Position numbers and translations under genes: made by a program. DNA of 64,000 nucleotides from assembly GCF_014205255.1 (NCBI RefSeq), contig NZ_JACHNE010000001.1, positions 2,542,001 through 2,606,000 of the forward strand, read 5' to 3'. This document shows positions 1 to 7,352 of the stretch, one piece after another (position 1 is the first letter of the stretch; each line of letters starts with the position of its first letter). The stretch is from Streptomyces caelestis. Lineage in GTDB: Bacteria; Actinomycetota; Actinomycetes; Streptomycetales; Streptomycetaceae. Under the pieces are notes generated by a model, which ran no database searches, was not told where the DNA came from, and worked only from the letters and a program-made list of their open reading frames with translations.

Positions 1-1
1 C

Positions 2-376
2 GTGTGCACGGCCCCGTTCTGGCTGGACGCGCTGGACGGCGTGCCGAGCGACTTCCGGTTCGCCCTGGCGTTCCTCGCGCTGCTCCAGGTGACGGCCGCG
101 CTGCTGAACTTCCTGCCGGTGCCGGGTCTGGACGGCTACGGCGTCATCGAGCCCTGGCTGTCGTACGGCATCCGCCGTCAGGTGGAGCCGTTCGCGCCGT
201 TCGGCCTGCTGTTCGTGTTCGCGCTGCTGTGGCTGCCGGCGGTCAACGGCGTGTTCTTCGACGTCGTCGACTCGGTCCTGAAGTCCCTCGGGATCAGCGA
301 CCTGGAGACCTACTGCGGTCAGGAGCTGTACCGCTTCTGGCAGGGCTCGAACGAGTTCTGCTCGGTCAGCCCGTGA
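2..376 (+). CDS. M50 site-2 protease family protein, C-terminal part
   Basis: The gene enters from outside the window, so only the last ~124 codons are present. The visible part has two hydrophobic segments around the motif NFLPVPGLDGYG, which matches the second metal-binding motif of M50 (site-2 protease) membrane metallopeptidases, where the Asp is a zinc ligand. The HExxH motif would lie upstream of the window. The C-terminal ~30 residues carry Cys residues. These enzymes cut substrates within or next to the membrane; the substrate cannot be inferred. The stop overlaps the 3' end of the convergent small membrane-protein gene by 11 bp. Family membership is fairly sure, function only general. 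Confidence 0.75.
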   Translation: MCTAPFWLDALDGVPSDFRFALAFLALLQVTAALLNFLPVPGLDGYGVIEPWLSYGIRRQVEPFAPFGLLFVFALLWLPAVNGVFFDVVDSVLKSLGISDLETYCGQELYRFWQGSNEFCSVSP

Positions 377-545
377 CGGACTTCTGCTGCTTGCCGCGCT
401 TCACGTAGTACCAGCACATGTTGGACGACAGGCCCGCCAGCAGCACCCACACGATCCCCAGCCAGCTGCCCTCCACGAAGGAGACCACGGCCGCGGCCAC
501 GGCGAGGAGGCAGACGATCAGGGCGTAGAGGGCGAGGCGGGGCAT
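366..545 (-). CDS. Small two-helix membrane protein, 59 aa
   Basis: A 59-residue ORF starting MPRLALYALIVCLL, with two hydrophobic stretches (about residues 4-22 and 28-45) followed by a basic tail with a YYVKRGKQQK motif. ATG at 545; GGAG-like sequence lies a few bases upstream (GACAGGAGTCGACCCG before the ATG). It is tail-to-tail with the M50 protease gene and about 60 bp from the end of the F420 reductase gene, which is on the same strand upstream of it, so the two may be co-transcribed. Codon usage is typical of the genome. No function can be assigned; it looks like a small conserved actinomycete membrane protein. Confidence 0.6.
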   Translation of the reverse strand: MPRLALYALIVCLLAVAAAVVSFVEGSWLGIVWVLLAGLSSNMCWYYVKRGKQQKSVTG

Positions 546-608
546 CGGGTCGACTCCTGTCGGGGGACACTGCGGGCACTGCTGTGCCGTCCAGTGTCCC
601 CCATGCCG

Positions 609-1328
609 TCACACGTCCGTGACGCGGAGCCCCGCGTGCGCCTTGTACCGGCGGTTCACGGAGATCAGGTTCGCCACCAGCGACTCCACCTGGTGGGCGT
701 TGCGCAGCCGCCCGGCGAAGATGCCGCGCATGCCGGGGATCCGCCCGGCGAGGGCCTGCACGATCTCGACGTCGGCACGGACCTCGCCGAGGACCATCAC
801 GTCGGTGTCGATCTCGTCGATCTCCGGGTCCTGGAGCAGCACGGCCGACAGGTGGTGGAAGGCGGCCGTGACCCGGGAGTCCGGCAGCAGGGCGGCGGCC
901 TGCTCGGCGGCGCTGCCCTCCTCGGGCTTGAGCGCGTAGGCGCCCTTCTTGTCGAAGCCGAGCGGGTTGACGCAGTCGACGACGAGCTTGCCGGCCAGTT
1001 CCTCGCGCAGGGATTCGAGGGTCTTGCCGTGGCCGTCCCACGGCACGGCGACGATCACGATGTCGCTGCGGCGCGCGGTCTCGGCGTTGTCGGCGCCCTC
1101 GACGCCGTGCCCGAGTTCCTCCGCGGCGGCCCGGGCACGGTCGGCCGCGCGCGAGCCGATGATCACCTTCTGCCCGGCCTTGGCGAGCCGGTAGGCGAGA
1201 CCCTTGCCCTGCGGCCCGGTCCCGCCGAGCACTCCGACGACGAGTCCGGAGACGTCAGGCAGGTCCCAGGGGTCCTTGGCGGGGGCCTTCTGGGCGTTGT
1301 CGGTGGCAGCACTGTCGGTAGAGGTCAT
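609..1328 (-). CDS. npdG: NADPH-dependent F420 reductase (F420:NADP+ oxidoreductase)
   Basis: 239 aa. Transfers hydride between NADP(H) and coenzyme F420, supplying or recycling reduced F420 in the cytoplasm. The N-terminal Rossmann fold carries the glycine-rich motif GVLGGTGPQGKG at about residues 32-43, followed by IIGSR, the NADP phosphate-binding region of this family. The motifs AVPWDGH and VDCVNPL are also typical of Fno/NpdG proteins, and the length is close to family members (~210-240 aa) with a short acidic N-terminal extension. ATG at 1328; the alternative is a start nearer VSGLVVGVLG, but the extension is common in actinomycetes. Upstream is the sialidase-like gene on the same strand. 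Family assignment is strong; the direction of the reaction in vivo is not visible. Confidence 0.88.
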   Translation of the reverse strand: MTSTDSAATDNAQKAPAKDPWDLPDVSGLVVGVLGGTGPQGKGLAYRLAKAGQKVIIGSRAADRARAAAEELGHGVEGADNAETARRSDIVIVAVPWDGHGKTLESLREELAGKLVVDCVNPLGFDKKGAYALKPEEGSAAEQAAALLPDSRVTAAFHHLSAVLLQDPEIDEIDTDVMVLGEVRADVEIVQALAGRIPGMRGIFAGRLRNAHQVESLVANLISVNRRYKAHAGLRVTDV

Positions 1329-1361
1329 GGCCCCGACTCTACGTCCGCCGCGGTCATCGGC

Positions 1362-2471
1362 TCAGGTCAGCTCCGTCACGGGCACCCGGCGGAAGGTGAT
1401 GGTCTCGTAGGCGCTGAAGTCGCCGGTCTCGTACAGCAGACCCACGGTGTCCGCGTCGACGCGCACGAGGTCGGAGTACGCGGCGGGCAGGCCGTCCACG
1501 GTGTGGACCGGGCGCCAGGTGGTGCCGCCGTCGGCGGAGGCGCGGATCGTCATCAGGGCGCGGAAGCCCGGGTCGGCGGGGCCGGAGTAGAGCAGCACGT
1601 CGGGGTCGCGGAGCTGGAGGACGCTCGCCTGGCACACGGGAGCGGACAGGCCCGCCTGCGGACGGAAGGGTTTCACCAGGGTCTGCCCGCCGTCGGTGGA
1701 GTGGGCGTCGGCCCGGGTGCCGGGCGACGGGGAGTCGTTGCGGGTGTTGACGTACACGCGGCCGTCGGGGAGTTCGGCGGCGGTGGTCTCGTTGGCGTTG
1801 ATGTAGCCGTCGGTGTTGTCGTCGACGTAGCCGATCCGCCAGGTGGCGCCCCGGTCGTCGCTGAGCAGGCAGTGGCCGCCGTTGTACCTGCCCTCCGTGC
1901 CGTTGTCCGTGCCGGTGGGCGGCAGGGAGTGGTTGGCGGGGACGACGATCCGGCCCGTGCTCAGCTGGAGGGCATGGCCGGGTGTGGTGGCGTACCAGCG
2001 CCAGTGCGGCTCCTTGGTCTGCTGGGTGATCTCCTTCGGCGCGGACCAGGTGAGGCCGTCGTCGTCGCTGTGCTGCACCCAGACCCGGCGTCCGTCGGCC
2101 GCGCTGACCTTGCCGCGCCGGATGGCGTCCTCGGTGGCGAGAGCGGCGTTGCGTACGTGCACGAGGAGGACGCGGCCGGTGTCGAGGACGACGGGGGCCG
2201 GGTTGCCGGCGAGGGCGTCGCCGTTCTTCGCGACGACCAGGAGCGGGCTCCAGCTCCGGCCGCCGTCCGTGGAGCGCTTGAGTACGACGTCGATGTTCCC
2301 GAAGTCGTCCCGGGAGCCGACGCGGCCCTCACAGAAGGCGAGCAGGGTGCCGATGGGGGTGCCCCCGCTCGAGCGGAGCCGAGAGTGGGGGACGGTGGCG
2401 ACGACGGCGGGGATGCGGAAGCTGGCGTATCCCTCCCGGCCGGCGCGGAAGGGGACGCTGGTCTCGGTCAT
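1362..2471 (-). CDS. Exo-alpha-sialidase / BNR-repeat glycosyl hydrolase
   Basis: 369 aa from the ATG at 2471, chosen because GGAGGA sits about 9 nt upstream; an in-frame ATG 16 codons earlier lacks such a site. Family GH33 sialidases release terminal sialic acids. Visible hallmarks are SFRIPAVV (FRIP motif, with an active-site Arg) near residue 20 and at least four Asp-boxes (STDGGRSW, DDDGLTW, DDRGATW, SADGGTTW) spread over a six-bladed propeller. There is no signal peptide, so the protein is probably cytoplasmic or exported by another route. Between AVVATV and IGTLLAF the frame carries an in-frame palindromic insert (2354-2391) that adds about 12 residues absent from the expected fold. Substrate specificity is not proven; other BNR hydrolases are possible. 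Confidence 0.78.
   Translation of the reverse strand: MTETSVPFRAGREGYASFRIPAVVATVPHSRLRSSGGTPIGTLLAFCEGRVGSRDDFGNIDVVLKRSTDGGRSWSPLLVVAKNGDALAGNPAPVVLDTGRVLLVHVRNAALATEDAIRRGKVSAADGRRVWVQHSDDDGLTWSAPKEITQQTKEPHWRWYATTPGHALQLSTGRIVVPANHSLPPTGTDNGTEGRYNGGHCLLSDDRGATWRIGYVDDNTDGYINANETTAAELPDGRVYVNTRNDSPSPGTRADAHSTDGGQTLVKPFRPQAGLSAPVCQASVLQLRDPDVLLYSGPADPGFRALMTIRASADGGTTWRPVHTVDGLPAAYSDLVRVDADTVGLLYETGDFSAYETITFRRVPVTELT
2354..2391. repeat. Palindromic repeat element inside the sialidase gene
   Basis: A hairpin-forming stretch of C5 and G5 arms around CTCG/CGAG inner arms, with a GCTCGAGCGGAGCCGAG core. From memory, very similar short palindromes (CTCGAGCGGAGCCGAGAG flanked by C and G runs) are dispersed in many Streptomyces genomes, mostly between genes. 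Here it sits in frame within a coding sequence and encodes PHSRLRSSGGTP-like residues. That it is a mobile or dispersed element is inference from recollection, not from a search. Confidence 0.5.
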
Positions 2472-2589
2472 CGGCGGGTTCCTCCGGTCGTTCGACGACG
2501 GTACGGATGACCGATTCATCTGCCCGAGCCGGGCGAATTCGTGGTGAATTCCACATCACGAGTGACCGGTTCGGGCAGGATGCGGTCGC

Positions 2590-3192
2590 ATGGATGCCGT
2601 ACGGGTCGCGCTGCTGCGGGAAGTGCTCGCCGGAACGGAGTGGCTGGGCGCCACGCGGCGGTTCGCCGGCGCGCTGCGGGGGTCGGTGGTGTCGCACGGC
2701 GGCGGGCTGCTGCTCGTCGGCACGCCGGAGTACGAGCCGTGGCACCTGGCGGCGCATCTGGTGGACGAGGCGGCGTGGTCGGGCACGCCGGAGCTGGCCC
2801 CGACGCTGGTACGGCATGACGCGCGCCCCTCGGATCCGGCGCATCTGGCGGCCGGTCTCGGGCGGCTTGAGGCGGCCCGGCGGGGCGAGACGCTGCTGGT
2901 GGTGTCCCCCGAAGGGCCGGCCGCATCTCTCCTCGAACGGGTGTCCGACGCCCGGCGTGCCGGGGCGACGGTGCTGTCCCTCGGCCCCGGTGAGGGCGAG
3001 CTGGCGGCGATGGCCCATGAGGCCCTGGCCGTCCCCGACGGCTCGGAGCTGGACCTGGACACGGTGCAGCACCTGGTCAGCGCGGCGGCCGGGGAGAACG
3101 CCCTGCCGACGCCGCGCGGCCGCCGCCGCTTCCGGGACAGGGCGGCGAGACTGGCGGAACACCTGACGGCCCCTCCGCCGGCGCGCTGGTAG
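2590..3192 (+). CDS. Conserved hypothetical protein, 200 aa
   Basis: Divergent from the sialidase gene, with AGGA about 8 nt before the ATG. The protein alternates hydrophobic strands and helices (GGGLLLVGTPEY, ETLLVVSPEG, GATVLSLGPGEGELA), a pattern that recalls the nucleotide- or sugar-phosphate-binding Rossmann-like fold of SIS-type domains, but no diagnostic motif is present. It ends with a basic, Arg-rich region (TPRGRRRFRDRAARLAEHL). No signal peptide or membrane segment. Codon usage is typical and the frame is open throughout. I do not recognise the family with confidence; the SIS-like suggestion is structural guesswork. Confidence 0.6.
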   Translation: MDAVRVALLREVLAGTEWLGATRRFAGALRGSVVSHGGGLLLVGTPEYEPWHLAAHLVDEAAWSGTPELAPTLVRHDARPSDPAHLAAGLGRLEAARRGETLLVVSPEGPAASLLERVSDARRAGATVLSLGPGEGELAAMAHEALAVPDGSELDLDTVQHLVSAAAGENALPTPRGRRRFRDRAARLAEHLTAPPPARW

Positions 3193-3255
3193 GGGGCGTC
3201 CGCCCCCTGGGCCGGATGTGCGGCTGCGCGAACGCCGCGCAGCCGCCGGGTGGCG

Positions 3256-3486
3256 CTACTCCTCGTTCCGGCCGCCCGCCGGGGCGTCGTGCCACTTGGG
3301 GTCGTTCTCCCACTGGAGGTTGCGCGCGCGGGCGGTCTCCATCGCGCGTTCGGCTTCCGTGCGGGAGGTGTACGGTCCGAACCGGTCCTTGTTGGGGCAC
3401 TCCGGCCCCTCCTCGACCTTCTTGTGCTCCAGGCAGTAGTACCACTCGCCCGGCTTCCCGACCGTCCGCTTCTTGAACAGGGCCAT
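3256..3486 (-). CDS. Small conserved hypothetical protein, 76 aa
   Basis: [23 protein letters not shown] start, with two Cys residues ([19 protein letters not shown]) that could form a metal or disulphide pair, then a helical segment [21 protein letters not shown]. The last part resembles the tyrosine/tryptophan-rich tail of small actinomycete proteins found next to map genes. GAGAGGAGCTGGTC with GGAG lies about 8 nt before the ATG at 3486. Divergent from map, so the two share a ~58-bp promoter region. No function can be assigned. Confidence 0.65.
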   Translation of the reverse strand: MALFKKRTVGKPGEWYYCLEHKKVEEGPECPNKDRFGPYTSRTEAERAMETARARNLQWENDPKWHDAPAGGRNEE

Positions 3487-3531
3487 GACCAGCTCCTCTC
3501 GCCATCGTCATGTTCCCCCATGGCAGCTGGT

Positions 3532-3537
3532 TAGACT
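3532..3537 (+). promoter_or_regulatory. -10 hexamer of a likely leaderless map promoter
   Basis: TAGACT matches the Streptomyces vegetative -10 pattern (TANNNT) and ends exactly 7 nt before the map ATG at 3545. That spacing would place transcription initiation at the A of the start codon. No Shine-Dalgarno sequence is visible upstream of the ATG. The -35 region is poor, so this is a prediction. Confidence 0.5.
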
Positions 3538-3544
3538 CGCTGGC

Positions 3545-4402
3545 ATGTCTGGCCAGTCGCTGCTTGTCCCGGGGGAGCTGTCCCCCACCCGTCCCGTGCC
3601 CGGAAACATCCGCCGCCCCGAGTACGTCGGCAAGCCCGCGCCGACGCCGTACACCGGACCGGAGGTGCAGACGCCCGAGACGATCGAGGCGATGCGGGTC
3701 GCCGGCCGGATCGCCGCCCGGGCGATGGCGGAGGCCGCGAAGCTGATCGCCCCCGGGGTGACCACCGACGAGCTGGACAAGGTGGCGCACGCGTACATGT
3801 GCGACCACGGCGCCTACCCCTCGACGCTCGGCTACCGGGGCTTCCCGAAGTCGCTGTGCACGTCCGTCAACGAGGTCATCTGCCACGGCATCCCGGACTC
3901 GACGGTCCTGCGCGACGGCGACATCGTCAACCTCGACGTGACGGCGTACATCGGTGGTGTGCACGGCGACAACAACGCGACCTACCTGGTCGGTGACGTC
4001 GACGAGGAGTCGCGGCTGCTGGTGGAGCGGACCCGGGAGTCCCTCGACCGGGCGATCAAGGCGGTCAGGCCGGGCCGGCAGATCAACATCATCGGCCGGG
4101 TCATCGAGTCGTACGCCAAGCGCTTCGGCTACGGGGTGGTCCGGGACTTCACCGGCCACGGCATCAACAGCGCGTTCCACTCGGGCCTGATCATCCCCCA
4201 CTACGACAGCCCGCACGCGACGACGGTCATCCAGCCCGGCATGACCTTCACCATCGAGCCGATGCTGACGCTCGGGACGCACGAGTACGACATGTGGGAC
4301 GACGGCTGGACGGTCGTGACGAAGGACCGGAAGCGGACGGCCCAGTTCGAGCACACGCTGGTGGTGACGGAGACGGGCGCGGAGATCCTGACGCTGCCCT
4401 GA
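3545..4402 (+). CDS. map: Type I methionine aminopeptidase
   Basis: 285 aa. Removes the initiator Met from nascent proteins in the cytoplasm. The five metal ligands are visible in the expected order: Asp in NLDVTAY, Asp in HGDNNATY, His in TGHGIN, Glu in FTIEPM and Glu in QFEHTLVV. The substrate-binding His lies in VICHGIP. A ~40-residue N-terminal extension ([22 protein letters not shown]...) is typical of actinobacterial MetAP1c-type enzymes and contains a proline-rich SH3-like linker. I chose the ATG at 3545 because family members begin MSGQ/MSG here and because a -10 box precedes it at leaderless distance; the upstream in-frame start has no support. A strong hairpin terminator follows at 4422. 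Confidence 0.93.
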   Translation: MSGQSLLVPGELSPTRPVPGNIRRPEYVGKPAPTPYTGPEVQTPETIEAMRVAGRIAARAMAEAAKLIAPGVTTDELDKVAHAYMCDHGAYPSTLGYRGFPKSLCTSVNEVICHGIPDSTVLRDGDIVNLDVTAYIGGVHGDNNATYLVGDVDEESRLLVERTRESLDRAIKAVRPGRQINIIGRVIESYAKRFGYGVVRDFTGHGINSAFHSGLIIPHYDSPHATTVIQPGMTFTIEPMLTLGTHEYDMWDDGWTVVTKDRKRTAQFEHTLVVTETGAEILTLP

Positions 4403-4421
4403 TCACCGATCACGATCACCG

Positions 4422-4451
4422 AGCCCGCCCTGCCAGGGCGGGCTTTCTCTT
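4422..4451 (+). terminator. Rho-independent terminator after map
   Basis: AGCCCGCCCT / AGGGCGGGCT inverted arms (10 bp) with a tiny GCC-type loop, followed by TTCTCTT. It lies 20 bp after the map stop and before the iron-regulated heme oxygenase promoter, isolating the two units. Confidence 0.8.
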
Positions 4452-4490
4452 GTACGCTTTTACCGACAGGGCGTCGGCAAACCCATTGAC

Positions 4491-4509
4491 TTAGGTATGC
4501 CTTACCCAA
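4491..4509 (+). promoter_or_regulatory. Iron box (DmdR1/IdeR-type) before heme oxygenase
   Basis: TTAGGTATGCCTTACCCAA matches the 19-bp actinobacterial iron-box consensus (TTAGGTTAGSCTAACCTAA) in both half-sites with a few central mismatches. It lies 11 nt before the heme oxygenase ATG and just behind a TTGACT -35-like hexamer (4486-4491), so a bound Fe2+-repressor would block initiation. Iron-dependent repression is inferred from the motif. Confidence 0.75.
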
Positions 4510-4520
4510 AGGATGGGCCC

Positions 4521-5168
4521 ATGGAATCCTTCTCGACCCTCATTCGGACCGCTTCCCGCGAGCAGCACGAGGAGGTCAGGGGCTCGACGTTCATGAGCGA
4601 CCTGCTGGGGCACAAACTGGGGGTCGACGCGTTCGCCCGCTACACGGAGCAGCTGTGGTTCGTGTACGGGGCACTGGAGTCCGGCGCCGAGCGCCTGGCC
4701 GGGGACCCGGTGGCCGGCCCCTTCGTCCGCCCGGAGCTGTTCCGGATGGCCTCGCTGGAACAGGACCTGGAGTACCTGCGCGGCCCCGGCTGGCGTTCGG
4801 GCGTCAGCGCGCTGCCCGCCACGCTGGAGTACGCGCGGCGGATCTCCGACTGCGCCCACACCTGGCCGGCCGGCTACGTCGCCCACCACTACACGCGCTA
4901 CCTCGGCGACCTCTCCGGCGGGCAGATCATCCGCGACACGGCCGAGAGGACGTGGGGTTTCCCGAAGAAGGGCGACGGGGTCCGCTTCTACGTGTTCGAG
5001 GAGATCCCCAACCCGGCCGCCTTCAAGCGGGGTTACTGGGAGCTGCTGGACGCGGTGCCCGGTGACGAGCTGGAGCGGCAGCGGATCGTGTCCGAGTGCA
5101 AGCGGGCGTACGCGCTGAACAACGCGGTGTTCCAGGCTCTGGGCGAGGAGTTCCCGCTGTCGGCGTGA
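4521..5168 (+). CDS. Biliverdin-producing heme oxygenase
   Basis: 215 aa. Opens heme to biliverdin, CO and Fe2+, which recovers iron from heme. The N-terminal region TASREQHEEVRGS contains the proximal heme-ligand His in the expected position (about residue 17), and YLGDLSGGQIIRD is the signature distal helix with the two conserved glycines. ATG at 4521 is used because homologs start MESFS/MDSFS; the in-frame ATG eight codons earlier lies inside the iron box. Length matches HmuO/HO-1 cores. The iron box directly upstream implies expression under iron starvation, in keeping with the efe operon 1 kb downstream. Convergent with the PhzF-like gene. Confidence 0.92.
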   Translation: MESFSTLIRTASREQHEEVRGSTFMSDLLGHKLGVDAFARYTEQLWFVYGALESGAERLAGDPVAGPFVRPELFRMASLEQDLEYLRGPGWRSGVSALPATLEYARRISDCAHTWPAGYVAHHYTRYLGDLSGGQIIRDTAERTWGFPKKGDGVRFYVFEEIPNPAAFKRGYWELLDAVPGDELERQRIVSECKRAYALNNAVFQALGEEFPLSA

Positions 5169-5324
5169 GCGGACCCGGAGACACGGCGCCGCCCCACTCA
5201 CCTCGGCTCCGAGCTCACCGGCGTACGGGCCGCACGGGATGCGGTCGGGAGTGGTCGCGCCCGGAGGTTCCCGTTCGGTACCGCACACACGCGGTTCCAC
5301 CCGTACGGACACGCACCGCCCGGG

Positions 5325-5969
5325 TCAGCGTTCGAGGTGGACCCGGCCGCCGACCTCGGTCCATCCGCCCGGCTGGGGCGCGGTCAGGATCTGGGAGCCC
5401 GCGCCCTGGGTGATGTTGAGGGCCCGGCCGAGCCGGTCGGTGAGCAGCAGGGCCGCCGCTCCGGTCGCCTCGTCCTCGTCGATCCCGTCGCCGCGTCCGG
5501 GGAAGGCCCGGGCCCTCACCCGTCCGGCGGGCTCGTCCTCCCACGCCCAGGCGTACACCCACTCCCCCGGCGGCGGCACGGCCAGGTCGTCGACCTCGGT
5601 GGCGCTGCCGTACTGCCGCAGGGTGCGCTGCGGCACCCACTCCGCCCGCGCCTCGATCCAGCAGAACTCCCCGTCCTGCCGGGCACCGACCACCCCGGCG
5701 GGCGTGACCAGCTCGGGCACGTCGAGCAGCCAGGCCGTCCCGACACACGGATGCCCGGCGAAGGGCAGGCGCAGGGTGGGCGTGTAGATGTCGATCACAC
5801 CGCGCTCGGGGTCGTCGACGAACACGGTCTCACTGAACCCCAGCTTCGCGGCGAACGCCTGCCGGTCACTCCGCTCGGGCAGCACCGAACCCTCGCGCAC
5901 GACACCGAGTTCGTTGCCGTATCCACCGTTCGGCCCGCAGAAGACGCGGAGCACGTCGTAGTCAGTCAC
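5325..5969 (-). CDS. PhzF-family isomerase / epimerase-like protein
   Basis: 214 aa from the GTG at 5969; an ATG seven codons upstream (5990) is possible, and neither has a clear Shine-Dalgarno site. PhzF-fold enzymes catalyse proton shifts on small acids (e.g. dihydro-hydroxyanthranilate isomerase). The diaminopimelate-epimerase-like fold is indicated by the N-terminal YDVLRVFCG, the conserved Glu in GFSETVFV (catalytic Glu of PhzF), LPFAGHPCVGTA and the DEATGAA motif near the C terminus. It is shorter than classic PhzF (~280 aa). No phenazine genes are nearby, so the substrate is unknown. Convergent with heme oxygenase; divergent from efeO. Confidence 0.8.
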   Translation of the reverse strand: MTDYDVLRVFCGPNGGYGNELGVVREGSVLPERSDRQAFAAKLGFSETVFVDDPERGVIDIYTPTLRLPFAGHPCVGTAWLLDVPELVTPAGVVGARQDGEFCWIEARAEWVPQRTLRQYGSATEVDDLAVPPPGEWVYAWAWEDEPAGRVRARAFPGRGDGIDEDEATGAAALLLTDRLGRALNITQGAGSQILTAPQPGGWTEVGGRVHLER

Positions 5970-6152
5970 GGGTGCATTCAAACATCGCACGGGCGGCCGC
6001 CGAGGTCACGGCCTTCGCCACGCGTCCGTTCCCCGCGCTCGCGGCGGCGTACGGGCCGGGGTCGCGCTCACCCCGAGGCGCGACCTTTGACCGTCCCTTG
6101 ACCGCTCCATGAGGGCGATTTTGAGCCACTTCAGCAATTCTTATGTGGCTCA

Positions 6153-6171
6153 TTAGGTGAGCCTCACCTTC
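6153..6171 (+). promoter_or_regulatory. Iron box (DmdR1/IdeR-type) before efeO
   Basis: TTAGGTGAGCCTCACCTTC is an almost perfect inverted repeat (AGGTGAG/CTCACCT) matching the actinobacterial iron-box consensus. It lies 21 nt before the efeO ATG. It implies Fe2+-dependent repression of the efeOBU operon. Confidence 0.85.
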
Positions 6172-6191
6172 CCCGCCTTCCTGGAGCCCTC

Positions 6192-7340
6192 ATGCGACCC
6201 GCCAGACCCGTTTCCGTCGCGATCGCCGTCGCGGCGGCTCTGACCGCCGTCACCGGCTGCACGGAGAAGAGCAACGCCGCGGACGGCGACCACGTCGTCC
6301 ATGTGACGGCCACGGACGACAAGTGCGAGGTGTCGAAGAAGGAGTTCCCGGCCGGGCACGTCGAACTCGCCGTCGAGAACAAGGGGTCGAAGGTCACCGA
6401 GGTCTACGTGCTCTTCCCCGACGACCGTGTGGTCACCGAGCGGGAGAACATAGGCCCCGGCACCAAGCAGCGGGTCACCGCCGAGGTGAAGGCCGGCGAC
6501 TACCGGATCGCCTGCAAGCCCGGCATGAAGGGCGACGGCATCCGCCAGACCGTCAAGGCCACGGGCGGCAAGGCGATCCAGCGGGATCCGCGCCTGGACA
6601 AGGCCGTTGCGGCCTACCGCGCCTACGCCCAGGCGCAGGCCGACGAGACCCTGCCCAAGGCCGAGACCTTCGCCCGGGCCGTCAAGGAAGGCGACCTGGA
6701 AGCCGCGAAGAAGGCGTACGCCCCCTCCCGCATCGGCTGGGAGCGCACCGAGCCGGTCGCCGAGTCCTTCGGCGACATCGACCCCAAGGTCGACGTCCGC
6801 GAGGACGGTCTGGAGGACGGCCAGGATCCCGCCACGGACTGGACCGGCTGGCACCGCCTGGAGAAGGCCCTCTGGCAGGACAAGAAGATCGGCGACCGCC
6901 AGAAGGAACTGGCCGACCGGCTGATCACCGACCTGAAGGACTGGCAGAACCGCGTAGGCAAGGCGGACATCACCCCTACCTCCATGGCCAACGGCGCCAA
7001 GGAACTCCTCGACGAGGTCGCCACCGGCAAGGTCACCGGCGAGGAGGAGCGCTATTCGCACACCGACCTGGTCGACTTCAAGGCCAACGTCGAGGGCGCG
7101 CAGCAGTCGTACGAGCTGCTGAAGCCGGTCGCGCAGGAGAACGACAAGGCTCTCACCACGGAACTGGACAGGCAGTTCGCCGCCCTGAACACGCTGCTCG
7201 ACACGTACCGCCCGGACCCGGCGTCGTACGACTTCACCTCGTACGACAAGGTCGGCAAGACCGACCGCAAGGAGCTCTCGGACGCGGTCAACGCGCTGGC
7301 GGAGCCCCTGTCGAAGCTCGCTGCCGCGGTCGTGAAGTAG
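6192..7340 (+). CDS. efeO: Iron uptake lipoprotein EfeO (cupredoxin + M75 imelysin)
   Basis: 382 aa. Extracytoplasmic component of the EfeUOB ferrous/ferric iron uptake system. The signal peptide ends in a lipobox TAVTGC (Cys about residue 23), so the protein should be anchored to the outer face of the membrane. Residues ~30-125 form a cupredoxin-like domain (IACKPGMKGDGIR region) and ~130-380 an M75 peptidase-like domain with the conserved GWHRLEKALW (HxxE) motif thought to bind iron. ATG at 6192 follows GGAGCCCTC. It is the first gene of efeO-efeB-efeU; the gap to efeB is only 12 bp. The iron box upstream indicates repression by iron. Confidence 0.95.
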   Translation: MRPARPVSVAIAVAAALTAVTGCTEKSNAADGDHVVHVTATDDKCEVSKKEFPAGHVELAVENKGSKVTEVYVLFPDDRVVTERENIGPGTKQRVTAEVKAGDYRIACKPGMKGDGIRQTVKATGGKAIQRDPRLDKAVAAYRAYAQAQADETLPKAETFARAVKEGDLEAAKKAYAPSRIGWERTEPVAESFGDIDPKVDVREDGLEDGQDPATDWTGWHRLEKALWQDKKIGDRQKELADRLITDLKDWQNRVGKADITPTSMANGAKELLDEVATGKVTGEEERYSHTDLVDFKANVEGAQQSYELLKPVAQENDKALTTELDRQFAALNTLLDTYRPDPASYDFTSYDKVGKTDRKELSDAVNALAEPLSKLAAAVVK

Positions 7341-7352
7341 AGGGCCGCGCCC

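Noticed and set aside
594..2510. 638-codon plus-strand frame opposite the F420 reductase and sialidase
   Set aside because: Val/Gly/Arg-rich shadow; both minus-strand genes have clear family motifs.
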